Shown here in pieces: positions 7,880-16,425 of a stretch of DNA of 64,000 bases. The translations under genes and the position numbers were made by a program. Source of the DNA: Flaviflexus massiliensis (lineage in GTDB: Bacteria; Actinomycetota; Actinomycetes; Actinomycetales; Actinomycetaceae); contig NZ_LN831058.1 in NCBI RefSeq assembly GCF_001375495.1, positions 888,768 to 952,767 on the forward strand, given 5' to 3'. The notes beneath the pieces are model-generated. The model had not been told where the DNA came from. It saw only the letters and a program-made list of their open reading frames with translations, and made no database searches. Positions within the stretch are counted from its first letter, which is position 1. Each line of letters starts with the position of its first letter.

Positions 7880-8485
7880 TTGCCGTCCGTGATCGGAGTG
7901 GAATACGGCCCCGGCCAACGAGCCCCGCGCCCGGGCCGCGTTTTCCAGGGCGTCTTCGACGAGACTGGTGCGCACGTGGTCGGCGATCGACCAGCCGACC
8001 AGACGCCGGGAGCACACGTCGATGACGGTGGCCAGATAGAGGAATTGCCCCTGGCCACAGGGCAGGTAGGTGATGTCGCCGACGTAGACCTGATTCGGTG
8101 CCTCAGCCCGGAACTTGCGTTTGGGGAAGTCGTCGACAACGCGTGCGCCCTGGTCCTTGACCGTGGTCTTCTTCGGTTTACGTAGGTTCACACCGACAAT
8201 GTTGTGGGTGCGCACCAGCCGTTCCAAGCGTTTGTGGTTGATCGGCTGATCTGCTTTCTCATTGAGTTCGATGGTCATTCTCCTGACTCCGATGGTGCCG
8301 TCGAATTCCTGGTGGTACTCGCGCATGCGCTTAAGCAGCGCTTTGTCGGCGTCTCGGCGGGCGGCGCGGGCGTCGCGTCCGGCCCGCCATCTGTAGAAGC
8401 TCGACCGGTTCAGGCCGAGTACCTGGCACAACCGCTTCACCCCGTGGGTGGTGTGGTGGTCGTCAACGAACTGGAAGCGGCTCAC
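7880..8485 (-). pseudogene. IS3 element C OrfB, N-terminal part
   Basis: N-terminal two thirds of OrfB (MSRFQFVDDHHTTHGVKRLC), with HTH_21 and the integrase core: first Asp in YVGDITYLPCGQG, second Asp in FHSDHGR. The frame is interrupted at 7880 by IS30 and would read a few foreign residues to a stop at 7865. Its start overlaps the OrfA stop by 4 bp. Confidence 0.88.
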
Positions 8486-8811
8486 CAGGTCGTCTCTCCC
8501 GCGAAATATTTGGCCGCCTTGCGCAGGATGTCGCGCTCGGTCGTCAGCTTCGCTGTTTCGGTTTTCAGGCGTTGGACCTCTGACCGCAGGCGGACCAGCT
8601 CATCCTCGGGGTCCAGCCCCTGGTCGGCACCAGCGGGGGACGTCGAGGGAATCTGCCCTCGGTCCCGACGGGCCTTGTGGACCCAGCTCTTCAGCGTGCC
8701 GCGGGCGATCCCGAGGTCTTCCGAGATCGAGGAATACGAGGCTCCCTCGGTGGTCTCGTAGAGCCGGACCGCGTCGGCTTTGAATTCATCAGAGTAAGTG
8801 TTTTTCGGCAT
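8482..8811 (-). CDS. IS3-family transposase OrfA of element C
   Basis: DNA-binding subunit of 109 residues starting MPKNTYSDEFKADAVRLYE, with HTH (SISEDLGIARGTLKSWVHKA) and a heptad-like C-terminal region (LVRLRSEVQRLKTETAKL). Intact by itself. Its partner OrfB is split by IS30, so the element needs help in trans. Confidence 0.9.
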   Translation of the reverse strand: MPKNTYSDEFKADAVRLYETTEGASYSSISEDLGIARGTLKSWVHKARRDRGQIPSTSPAGADQGLDPEDELVRLRSEVQRLKTETAKLTTERDILRKAAKYFAGETTW

Positions 8812-8874
8812 AGTGTCTCTGCTTTCTCCGGTCCAGTCTGGACCAGTTCCAGCGTGTCCACTAAACGGGGGTCA

Positions 8875-9356
8875 GGCCCGTCGAAGAGTTTGCCAACGCG
8901 CTCCGCGGCTCGCACATCCGCATGCGCTTCGGCAACATACTGGGCCTTTTCCATCCCAGCCCAGGGCAGGAAGAACGTGAAGTGCTGAGCGATGTCCCGG
9001 ATCGGGATGACCAGGTTCTCCCGGGTCTTCATATCTAGGGCCACCAACTCCTCAAAGTCGGTCGCAATGACAAATCGCGGGGTGTAGCGCACCACATGTG
9101 CGGCGGTGCGCAGCTCTTCGACAGCTTTTAGGGACTGCCCTTGAGGCGCCTGACGGAAATACACGACGTTTTTCTGGGCGACCCCCACGTTAGGTTCGGC
9201 GGCTACGTTGAGGGAACCCGTACGTAGGCGAGTGAGGGAAGACTTCGGTTTTCCATAGGCCTCCAAAAGCTCGAAGATGAACTCCCGATCATAGGAGTCC
9301 CGGTATCCCACGGGCTCGACTCGTGCCTCTACGCCCTTGAGACTCAGCTTTGCCAA
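8875..9356 (-). pseudogene. MmeI/YeeA-like DNA methyltransferase (type II RM), truncated by IS3
   Basis: N-terminal domain of a large combined restriction-methylation enzyme of the MmeI/YeeA class, which normally exceeds 900 residues. Visible family segments: MAKLSLKGVEARVEPVGYRD, VVRYTPRFVIATDFEEL and QHFTFFLPWAGMEKAQYVAE. The frame is cut after about 160 residues (VGKLFD) by the end of IS3 element C at 8874. The nuclease, helical, methyltransferase (NPPY) and target-recognition parts are absent. The TTG start at 9354-9356 is supported by GGAGGAA six bases upstream. It shows that the strain once carried this defence gene. Confidence 0.82.
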
Positions 9357-9479
9357 GGGGCTTCCTCCACCTGTTGTCCATCACTTCTGATGATGAGTGT
9401 ATCTGCGGTGGTGGACTTTCCGAACAGAAAAAAGTCTGCGCACGTTGCGGCGTCAGCTGATCCGTTCGATACTTAGGGC

Positions 9480-9809
9480 ATGACAATTTGGGCATTGTCC
9501 GATGACTGGTTCGATCGGCACACGAGTCAAGATCTGGCGTATCGAGTTAGAGTGCGAGTTGTGACGCCCGGCGCTTTGGATTCAGCATGGGCGCGCATTG
9601 TTGACGAGCATGGTGCTGACGAGGAGGGCGTTGTTCCGATCGGCGGGGCCGCACTCATCCGCGTGAACAACCGGGAAGTAGAAGCCATCAGCGGCGGCGA
9701 AGATGCTCTTGATTCTCTCGAATGGGCGGTGAATGAGGTTCTCGGTGAAGCCCTTGAAGGAGCAGAAACGATCGTGGTTGCCGAAGAACGTACTCTCGTC
9801 ATTGACTAG
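9480..9809 (+). CDS. hypothetical protein, 109 residues
   Basis: An acidic soluble protein starting MTIWALSDDWFDRHTSQD and rich in Glu/Asp/Val, with no membrane segment or signal peptide. I do not recognise the family. The ATG at 9480 has no clear Shine-Dalgarno sequence; only GGGC is close by. It stands alone between the truncated RM gene and a gene-poor stretch. Regular sequence composition and lack of a better overlapping frame support it as real, but function is unknown. Confidence 0.5.
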   Translation: MTIWALSDDWFDRHTSQDLAYRVRVRVVTPGALDSAWARIVDEHGADEEGVVPIGGAALIRVNNREVEAISGGEDALDSLEWAVNEVLGEALEGAETIVVAEERTLVID

Positions 9810-10402
9810 GTGCGTATCGCCCACGGCGTTGCATTCAACTCGCTGAAACTCTTATTTGCGTGTCAGGTGCTATGCCGCGAGTTCCTTCCGTGCTGAGCAG
9901 GATGCTACGGAAAACGTTTGTGGCAGATAAGAGCTTTGTGGCATACAGCGAGCAACATCAGAAGGGCGCCGGTTAGTGAGCGGCGGTGTCTCAACGCGGT
10001 GTCTAAAGGCTGACTCCGGATGCACCAGCAATGGCCGGATGCCACTGAGCACTGAGGTCACAACGGCCCCGCTTGTTGACAGGGAATCAGATCATGATTC
10101 GCTGATGGTTAGAAACTGGTAGGTGCCCGTCCGGTCACCGGCATGGAAGGTGCGTTTGGCGAGGCCGGCCGCATCCATATCTCGGATCCCAATACTGAGT
10201 TTGGGGGCGTTGCGTCGTACCCGATCAGGCCGATGTTAAGCGTCATGAAGCCTCCTCGTGCGTGAGTGCTGGTTTGTGCTCGGGTGAACGTGACGAGCCG
10301 TGCCTGGGTGCTGATCTGATCGTGAGTGCGGGTTTGCGGCTCTATCTCTAGAATGGAAGATCACCGTAGAAGCTATCTGTCTGGTCGGTGTGAGGAGCGT
10401 CT
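9810..10402. other. gene-poor stretch upstream of rtcB
   Basis: Apart from the possible minus-strand remnant at 10092-10246, no gene is supported. The last 150 bp must hold the rtcB promoter, and several short direct repeats of the GTGAGTGC(G)GG type occur between 10261 and 10335. No sigma-54 -12/-24 box or RtcR-type operator was recognised. Confidence 0.45.
10092..10246 (-). pseudogene. possible frameshifted remnant with a strong ribosome site
   Basis: A minus-strand ATG at 10244-10246 follows AGGAGG at a four-base spacing and begins MTLNIGLIGYDATPP, stopping after 45 residues at 10109. A neighbouring frame reads KLSIGIRDMDAAGLAKRT and GTYQFLTISES to a stop at 10092 and looks more protein-like. 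One lesion near 10210 may separate them. The family is not recognised. Confidence 0.3.
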
Positions 10403-11611
10403 ATGCAACGGGTTCGTTCGCCGCGTCGAGAAGATCCGCGCCAGATTGCGCCGCGGGTACTTTCGTGGGCATCGATGATCGACGATGATACGGCCGGTCA
10501 GGCGATCGCGTTGACAGAACTTGAGTTTGTGAAGCCGCACGTTGCGTTGATGCCGGATGCTCACTTTGGGATGGGCAGTGCGGTTGGGACGGTGATCCCT
10601 ACCGTGGGTGCCATTATTCCCGCGGCGGTCGGCGTGGACATTGGCTGCGGCATGATCGCAGCCCGTACCAAGCATTCGGCCAACGATATTGAGGGCTTGG
10701 ATTTGGTCGGGTTGCGGGACGAACTGACGCGGATTATTCCGTTGTCCCCTGGTAATTACAACAGGGACATCTTGCGTGATTACACGGTGAAACGTCTTGC
10801 AGAGCTTGAAGCGCGCGCTGAAACGGATGGTGTTGACTTAAGCCACTCTCCGCAATGGCGTGAACAGCTTGGTTCTTTGGGCGGTGGCAACCACTTCATC
10901 GAGCTGTGCCTCGATGAACAGGATCGGGTGTGGTGCTTCCTACATTCGGGTTCGCGTGGGGTGGGAAACAAGATCGCGCAGAAGCACATCCGCATCGCGC
11001 AACAACGGTGCGAGCAGGCCGGGGCCCACTTGCCTTATCGGGATAGTGCCTACCTCCTGGAAGGCACGCCTGAGTTTGACGGTTACATGACGGAGTTGTT
11101 GTGGGCGCAAGCCTTCGCGTTAGCGAACCGTGAAGAGATGATGGACCGTTTCGTTGACCAGTTGGCCCTCATGATGGGCGATGAGCGGGAAGGCGTTGAA
11201 GTTGAACGCATCAACGCCCACCACAATTACACCGAACAGGTGAATATCGACGGTACGACGATGTGGTTGACCCGCAAGGGTGCGATCAACGCGGAAACCG
11301 GCCGACCGGGGCTCATTCCAGGCAGTATGGGAACCCGTTCGTATGTGACTCGCGGGCTCGGCAACGAGGATGCGTTTTGGTCCGCACCCCACGGTGCTGG
11401 CCGTGTGTTGTCCCGCCGGGCCGCACGTAAGAAGTTTACAGAACACGATCTGCATGAACGCATGCGCGGCATCGTTTACAGGCCGGGACGCGCGTGGATA
11501 GATGAAATCCCGGACGCCTATAAACCCATCGACAGGGTGATGGAAGATGCACGCGATCTGGTGGAGATTGTGCACGAGCTGCGGCAGATCCTCAACGTTA
11601 AAGGCACCTGA
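10403..11611 (+). CDS. rtcB: RtcB RNA 3'-phosphate/5'-OH ligase
   Basis: GTP- and Mn2+-dependent ligase joining RNA 2',3'-cyclic phosphate (or 3'-phosphate) to 5'-OH ends; used in tRNA repair. 402 residues, normal length. Metal and active-site motifs are visible in order: DAHFGMGSAVG, VGVDIGCGMIA (metal-binding Cys), SLGGGNHFIEL, LHSGSRGVGN, INAHHNYTEQ, PGSMGTRSYV and APHGAGRVLSRR, whose His accepts GMP. The ATG follows TGAGGAGCG. A tiny ORF overlaps its stop (TGATG) and a 2H phosphoesterase lies 350 bp downstream, suggesting an RNA-end-repair locus. No RtcA or RtcR gene is present in the window. Confidence 0.95.
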   Translation: MQRVRSPRREDPRQIAPRVLSWASMIDDDTAGQAIALTELEFVKPHVALMPDAHFGMGSAVGTVIPTVGAIIPAAVGVDIGCGMIAARTKHSANDIEGLDLVGLRDELTRIIPLSPGNYNRDILRDYTVKRLAELEARAETDGVDLSHSPQWREQLGSLGGGNHFIELCLDEQDRVWCFLHSGSRGVGNKIAQKHIRIAQQRCEQAGAHLPYRDSAYLLEGTPEFDGYMTELLWAQAFALANREEMMDRFVDQLALMMGDEREGVEVERINAHHNYTEQVNIDGTTMWLTRKGAINAETGRPGLIPGSMGTRSYVTRGLGNEDAFWSAPHGAGRVLSRRAARKKFTEHDLHERMRGIVYRPGRAWIDEIPDAYKPIDRVMEDARDLVEIVHELRQILNVKGT

Positions 11612-11724
11612 TGATGGACGTGAACCGCACGATCGCCTTCCGTGATGAGTCAGGAGCCGTCCCCACTAGCTCGATGCTGACCGCGTGGTTGGGTGCATCA
11701 GCGTTATCAGCGATGGTGTTCTGA
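11611..11724 (+). CDS. small ORF coupled to rtcB (37 residues)
   Basis: An ATG overlaps the rtcB stop in the sequence TGATG, a layout typical of translational coupling. It encodes MMDVNRTIAFRDESGAVP and about 20 more residues to a TGA at 11722. It may be a genuine small protein or the start of a gene whose remainder has decayed into the following 200 bp. No family was recognised. Confidence 0.3.
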   Translation: MMDVNRTIAFRDESGAVPTSSMLTAWLGASALSAMVF

Positions 11725-11956
11725 CGGCAAACATTCCGTATCTTGAAACTTTCGGAGTATCGGGGCGGGGGATTGGCTAGGAGTTGCTGCACCGATAGTG
11801 TCTGAACTTGACGGCACGTGTTCAATTGATTTGCGAGCGACGAGAATCTGATTGGTTACTGTGAGCGGCTCGGTTTCGTTCAGTCAGCCGCGATGATCAT
11901 GCCCAGCCTACGGGCGTTGCATGGTTACTTAATGCGTACGCGTGAGGAGGATGCTC

Positions 11957-12466
11957 GTGGCGTCACCGCAGAACATTTTATTGTATTTACCGCCTGATCA
12001 GGAGCGGCAGGTAAACGAGATTTTTGATGCCCTCGAAGCTCGTGGTTTCCCGCGCCAGAGACAGACTCCACACATCAGTATTACTTTTTCGCAGTCGATG
12101 GCGCCCGCAGCGGTCGAGCATGCTGCGCAGACCCTGCCCGGCGTCATCCCCGCCGAATTTCAGCGTGTTGGGACCGTAGTTTTCGGGACTCGCGGTAAAC
12201 AAACAGTCGCCTGGCTCCTGGAAACTGGGCAACCGATGTGGCAGGTCGCTCGTGAGATTAGCGCGTTGAACCCAGATCACCACCGCGTTGAATGGATCCC
12301 TCATCTGACGATGGGTTCGCGAATTCCGCGGGAAATGGTGCCCGAATATATTGCGTCATTAGACGAGGTGACTCCGCGACGCTTCAAACATGTATGCGCG
12401 CACAGAGCTGGCTTCTGGATGCCAACTACCCGGCAGTACCGAGCGCTCGCCGGCCCCCACGAATAG
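11957..12466 (+). CDS. 2H phosphoesterase (2'-5' RNA ligase-like)
   Basis: Predicted cyclic phosphodiesterase/RNA-end enzyme of the 2H superfamily, about 169 residues. Both signature motifs are visible: HISITF near residue 39 and HLTMG near residue 116. The GTG start at 11957 (MASPQNILLYLPP) is chosen because AGGAGG lies six bases upstream; the in-frame ATG at 11951 abuts that site too closely. Located after rtcB on the same strand, it may process 2',3'-cyclic or 2'-phosphate ends that RtcB uses. This functional link is inference from neighbourhood and shared substrate chemistry. Confidence 0.75.
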   Translation: MASPQNILLYLPPDQERQVNEIFDALEARGFPRQRQTPHISITFSQSMAPAAVEHAAQTLPGVIPAEFQRVGTVVFGTRGKQTVAWLLETGQPMWQVAREISALNPDHHRVEWIPHLTMGSRIPREMVPEYIASLDEVTPRRFKHVCAHRAGFWMPTTRQYRALAGPHE

Positions 12467-12684
12467 CGGGCACGACAGCCTACTCAGCTCCTCAGCTTTG
12501 GCGCAGAAGGTTTTCAGATTCGATCCAGAAATCAGTCATAGCATCTTTTTGAACCTTTACGGCGCGTTGCATCTCGCGAACCTGATTTCGCTCACCGGTA
12601 TGCATGCCACTGTGGGTAGCCTCGCGAACATTATTGCGATCAGCGCCATGGATGCGCCAACAGTTGAACCGTGAAAGGGAAACC

Positions 12685-14052
12685 ATGTCGTTTCTGGGAA
12701 GGGCTTGGCGCTACTGTGCCCGAAAGCCAATAAAAACAGTCATTATTTTTGTTGTTCTCACTGTCATGGCGACCGTGGTGATGGGGGCGGGAGCTGTGAC
12801 CCGTTCCGCTGACCGGGTGTCTGAGGACATCGATGCGAAAACCGGTAGCGGTTTCGTGTTGGAAATCAATCCACAATACAACTTCGGAACGCCTCGAGGT
12901 GCCGGTAATGTTAAGGCTTCTGATATTGAAAAGCTCGCGGGCCTGGACGGCGTCCAGTCCTACGTTGCCCGGCAAAATGTCACCGCGGATCTCGTGAATG
13001 CAGAGGTTCTGAAGCCCGATCACGATGATTATGATGAGGAGCGCGAAGCGCAGTTCGGTAATGCCGTCAACGTGTGGGGTGTTAACCGAAGCGATATCGC
13101 TAATGCTTTCCGTAGCGGCTCGTTGACGCTTGTTGAAGGACGTCACCTAACCGCCGATGATACGCATAAGGCAGTTATTCACGAGGACCTTGCGAAAGCC
13201 AATAACCTCACCGTCGGCAGTACGCTCACCCTGAAAGGTAATAAGTACGACGTCGATAATCAGAACCAGTCCACGGAAGAAGTGGAGACCGAGATCGTGG
13301 GAATAGTCTCGGGGGAGAACACTCGGCCGGTCGCGGTGCGAAGCGAACTGTATGCCAACACCGTGTTCACTGACTTGGATACGACCCGCACCCTGTATCA
13401 GTTCACTCCGGACACCGAGATCTACCAGGACGCGAACTTCTTCGTGGCCAAAGACGTCGATCTAGAGGATGTTGCTAAGGCCGCGCAGTCCCAGCAGATT
13501 GATTGGAATAACTACCAGCTTTCACGATCCGCCCAATACCTTGCCGGAATTACCGGAGCGGTGGATGGCGTCAAGAGCATTATGCGTAACACGACCATCG
13601 GTGCCACGGTATTTGCCGCTGCAGTTGTAGCACTCGTTATGTTCTTGTGGCTCAATGAACGTAAGAAAGAAACCGGTACCCTGCTCTCCATCGGCGTGAA
13701 CAAGGGCAACATTGCAGCCCAATACTTCTTCGAACTCATCCTCATCGCGATACCTGCGTTCATTACCTCATACTTCGCTGCAAGCGGTTTCGCGCAGTGG
13801 ATGGGTAACACCACTTTGGCGAGCGTCAATGAGTCTGCTGAGCAAGAGATGGCACAGGCGGGACAATTCGGCGCAGACATGGAGTCTGCTGCCTCTGTTC
13901 AAACCCTGGATAGCCTATCTGTCGGACTTACTGCGCCTTCCGTGGTTCAAGCCGTCATCATCTGTGTTGCTGTCATAGCAGTTGTTGTTGCCATCACGTC
14001 AATACCGATGCTTCGTAAGAGCCCGCGCGCGATCCTCGTGGACACCAAATGA
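12685..14052 (+). CDS. FtsX/MacB-type ABC transporter permease 1
   Basis: Membrane subunit of an exporter of the MacB/FtsX class, 455 residues. One N-terminal membrane helix (TVIIFVVLTVMATVVMGAGA) is followed by a large extracytoplasmic MacB-PCD domain (about residues 45-300). The FtsX domain with three helices follows (TVFAAAVVALVMFLWL, FFELILIAIPAFITSYFA, and a last one near VIICVAVIAVVVAITS). The ATG at 12685 is chosen because it directly precedes the membrane anchor and has AAAGGG upstream. Its stop overlaps the next permease by four bases (ATGA), so it is the first gene of a three-gene operon. Confidence 0.88.
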   Translation: MSFLGRAWRYCARKPIKTVIIFVVLTVMATVVMGAGAVTRSADRVSEDIDAKTGSGFVLEINPQYNFGTPRGAGNVKASDIEKLAGLDGVQSYVARQNVTADLVNAEVLKPDHDDYDEEREAQFGNAVNVWGVNRSDIANAFRSGSLTLVEGRHLTADDTHKAVIHEDLAKANNLTVGSTLTLKGNKYDVDNQNQSTEEVETEIVGIVSGENTRPVAVRSELYANTVFTDLDTTRTLYQFTPDTEIYQDANFFVAKDVDLEDVAKAAQSQQIDWNNYQLSRSAQYLAGITGAVDGVKSIMRNTTIGATVFAAAVVALVMFLWLNERKKETGTLLSIGVNKGNIAAQYFFELILIAIPAFITSYFAASGFAQWMGNTTLASVNESAEQEMAQAGQFGADMESAASVQTLDSLSVGLTAPSVVQAVIICVAVIAVVVAITSIPMLRKSPRAILVDTK

Positions 14053-15308
14053 CCAATCCTTGGTACCGAGCAGTCCGTAGTGTCACGCGTAAACCGCGTC
14101 GCAGTAGCATCATGATTCTCATCATGGTCGTGGTGTTCACGGCGCTTGTCGCACAGTCCGGTGTGCGTTCATCCATGGCGGAAGTCAAAGACGCGATCAA
14201 CGCGAATGTTGGCGCAGGTTTCACCGCGAGCGCCAGCATCGAGTCAGAGGTTAGTGATAGCCCTGGCCCCGCAGGTGACCTTTCCGCTGAACATGCAGGG
14301 ATCGATGAATCCTTAGCGAAAAGTCTGGCTAGTCTCCCTCAGGTGGCACGCTACAGTCTGGAAGCGGCTACAATCGCGCAACCCGTGGGCGCGACGCCGG
14401 TACCTGGTAGCGGTGGAGTCCAGTTGGATCCACAGTTCGCTGGCGATATCAGCGTCACCGGTACGAGCGATTCGAGTCTCAGCCCAGCGTTCCAGGGGCG
14501 GGTATACCAACTTATTGACGGCACCCATGTGGGGGCGACGGAATCGCAGGCGGTGATCCACCGCGAGTTCGCGGCTCACAACAACCTTGAGGTGGGAGAC
14601 ACACTCGCACTCACGCAGGGTGATGCGACCGTCACCGTGACCGTGGCGGGAATCCTGGAGGGTAAGACAGAGAACCCGAGCGGTTTGCCGGTGGAAGCTT
14701 CCGAGAATCACGTGTTCGTGGATTTGGAGTCGGCTCAAAAGCTCGGTGCCCCGGTGAGTGCCGGACGTTACTTCACTCATAGCGCCCAGGAGCTCTCCGA
14801 GGCTCTCAAGGAGGCACAACGCATCGCGCCAGAGCTCACGTTGGAAGATAATTCCGCGCAGTTCGCTCCCGTGCTTCAAGCGATTGCTGGCGTGGACAAG
14901 CTGCTGACCGTTCTGTTGCTCGGTTTGAGCATCGCGGGGGCGTGCGTACTGACGTTGGTGAGCACGTTCTGGGCACGTGGCCGCATCCACGAAGTGGGTA
15001 TCTTGCTGTCCCTAGGGAAAAGTAAAAGCAATGTGCTGTCTCAGTTCGCCATTGAAGCCAACATTTTCGCTGCCGTAGCCGCGATCATCTCAGCGATAGC
15101 GGGAACCGCGCTGTCGGGTTACCTCGGCCGGGCTGTGATCTCCCAGGCCGGTGACGAGATCCTCTCGTCGATTCACCTGGCGACCAGCGCCGCCGATATT
15201 GCAGTGGCTCTCGCCTGGGGCCTTGTCATCGTGCTCCTTGGCGTTTCAGTGGGGGTTTTACCCCTTGTTACGCAACGGCCCAAACGCATTCTTTCAAAAC
15301 TCAGTTAG
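14049..15308 (+). CDS. FtsX/MacB-type ABC transporter permease 2
   Basis: Second permease of the same exporter, 419 residues (MTNPWYRAVRSVTRKPRRSS). Topology repeats that of permease 1: an N-terminal helix, a MacB-PCD-like domain, then FtsX helices (LLTVLLLGLSIAGACVLTLV, FAAVAAIISAIAGTALSGYL, ALAWGLVIVLLGVSVGVLPL). It is translationally coupled to permease 1 and followed nine bases later by the ATPase gene. Such complexes export peptides, lipids or antimicrobials, or act mechanically on the envelope; the substrate cannot be told. Confidence 0.87.
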   Translation: MTNPWYRAVRSVTRKPRRSSIMILIMVVVFTALVAQSGVRSSMAEVKDAINANVGAGFTASASIESEVSDSPGPAGDLSAEHAGIDESLAKSLASLPQVARYSLEAATIAQPVGATPVPGSGGVQLDPQFAGDISVTGTSDSSLSPAFQGRVYQLIDGTHVGATESQAVIHREFAAHNNLEVGDTLALTQGDATVTVTVAGILEGKTENPSGLPVEASENHVFVDLESAQKLGAPVSAGRYFTHSAQELSEALKEAQRIAPELTLEDNSAQFAPVLQAIAGVDKLLTVLLLGLSIAGACVLTLVSTFWARGRIHEVGILLSLGKSKSNVLSQFAIEANIFAAVAAIISAIAGTALSGYLGRAVISQAGDEILSSIHLATSAADIAVALAWGLVIVLLGVSVGVLPLVTQRPKRILSKLS

Positions 15309-15317
15309 GAAACAATT

Positions 15318-15956
15318 ATGGCTATCATGCAACTCGACCACGTCAACTTCACCTACGCTAACTCCACCAAACGGGTGCTCAATAATGTGAGTTACGACTT
15401 CGAGGTCGGCACGTTTTACGCGATCGTGGGTTCCTCCGGTGCGGGTAAAACGACGATGTTGAGCCTCCTGGCAGGGCTCGATGCGCCCTCCGAGGGGGTG
15501 GTGCGTTTCGACGGCCAGGATATTGCATCCACCGGCTACACCAACCACCGCAAGAACCAGATCGCGTTAGTGTTCCAAAACTACAACCTCATTGAGTACC
15601 TCACGCCACTGGAAAACCTGCACCTAGTTAACCCGAAGGCCACGGTCGAGGACCTCACGCGTCTAGGGGTCGATGCAGCAGCCGCTAAGCGCAACGTGCT
15701 GGCCCTGTCCGGGGGACAGCAACAGCGCGTCGCGATCGGACGCGCGCTTGTCTCGTCCGCCCCTGTCATCCTGGCAGATGAGCCTACGGGCAACCTTGAT
15801 GAGGACACCGCTAACGGCGTGATTGAGATTCTGCGCGATGCTGCGCATCAGCAAAACAAGTGCGTCATCGTGGTGACCCATTCAAAGCATCTTGCGCGTT
15901 CTGCTGACGTGGTATTGCGGCTTGAGCGTCGCAATCTTGTTGAGCAGCGAAACTAG
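15318..15956 (+). CDS. ABC transporter ATP-binding protein (MacB/LolD-like)
   Basis: ATPase subunit of the exporter, 212 residues. Walker A (GSSGAGKTT), Q-loop (ALVFQNYNLIEYL), the ABC signature (LSGGQQQRVAIGRAL), Walker B (PVILADEPTGNLDEDT) and the H-loop (VVTHSKHLA) are all intact. An AGGAAACAATT site precedes the ATG. As last gene of the operon it completes a heteromeric 2-permease exporter. No terminator hairpin was obvious immediately downstream. Confidence 0.92.
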   Translation: MAIMQLDHVNFTYANSTKRVLNNVSYDFEVGTFYAIVGSSGAGKTTMLSLLAGLDAPSEGVVRFDGQDIASTGYTNHRKNQIALVFQNYNLIEYLTPLENLHLVNPKATVEDLTRLGVDAAAAKRNVLALSGGQQQRVAIGRALVSSAPVILADEPTGNLDEDTANGVIEILRDAAHQQNKCVIVVTHSKHLARSADVVLRLERRNLVEQRN

Positions 15957-16425
15957 CGTCGGCAGGGCTACCCATCCAGAACGGAATCGCTCGTGTACGA
16001 GATGGGCTAGGTTACGGCCGGCAAATGCACGAAGGCTTCACCCACGTGGGTGATGAGAACCCACCCGGCGGGATTTCGTGGGATTCTAAGGGGAACAACC
16101 GCCCGTCACTGTGACGGATCTTCAAACCTCCAGATCCCTCCAGCCTGCGCATAATTTCGTAACCACCCCAACTGACGCCGTCTCGTCGGACGCAACAGAG
16201 GAATAGAAGAAAGACGCTAGGAATAGCTCGACTGGGTGTAGCGGGCGAGAGTCATCATAGTTGCTGACAGCTAGGTGCCTTTCGCCCTCTCAGTCGTGAG
16301 TGGTAGATGGGAGCTACTCGTGGTTATCAAGTCGCAGTGCCAGGTTCAGCCCTCCCCGTTGCTTTGCTGTTGGGGCCATAGCCCCTGCCCATACATCCCC
16401 AAGCAAATAAGGATTCTGCGCCGAG
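15957..16425. other. decayed stretch after the ABC operon
   Basis: No gene is supported. A minus-strand frame is open from about 16240 to a stop at 16012-16014 and includes MRRLEGSGGLKIRHSDGR, but it lacks a start with a ribosome site and no family was recognised. A frameshifted remnant is possible, since MMTLARYTQSSYS can be read just upstream in another frame. Confidence 0.35.

Larger units (their letters stand above)
6054..8874 (-). mobile_element. IS3-family element C, second copy, split by IS30
   Basis: Complete IS3 element with ends TGTCCCCCGAGTAGTGGACA (from 6054) and, on the minus strand from 8874, TGACCCCCGTTTAGTGGACA; these are clear imperfect inverted repeats. Removing the IS30 at 6384-7879 restores an element of about 1.3 kb with orfA and orfB. 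No clean 3-bp target duplication is visible. The orfA-side end cuts the MmeI-like gene at 8875. The first partial copy lies at 2768-3105. Confidence 0.88.

Noticed and set aside
1-9400. A new defence island built around the phage, RM and IS remnants
   Set aside because: The RM gene is a stub and no other intact defence gene is adjacent; the region is better described as decayed mobile DNA.
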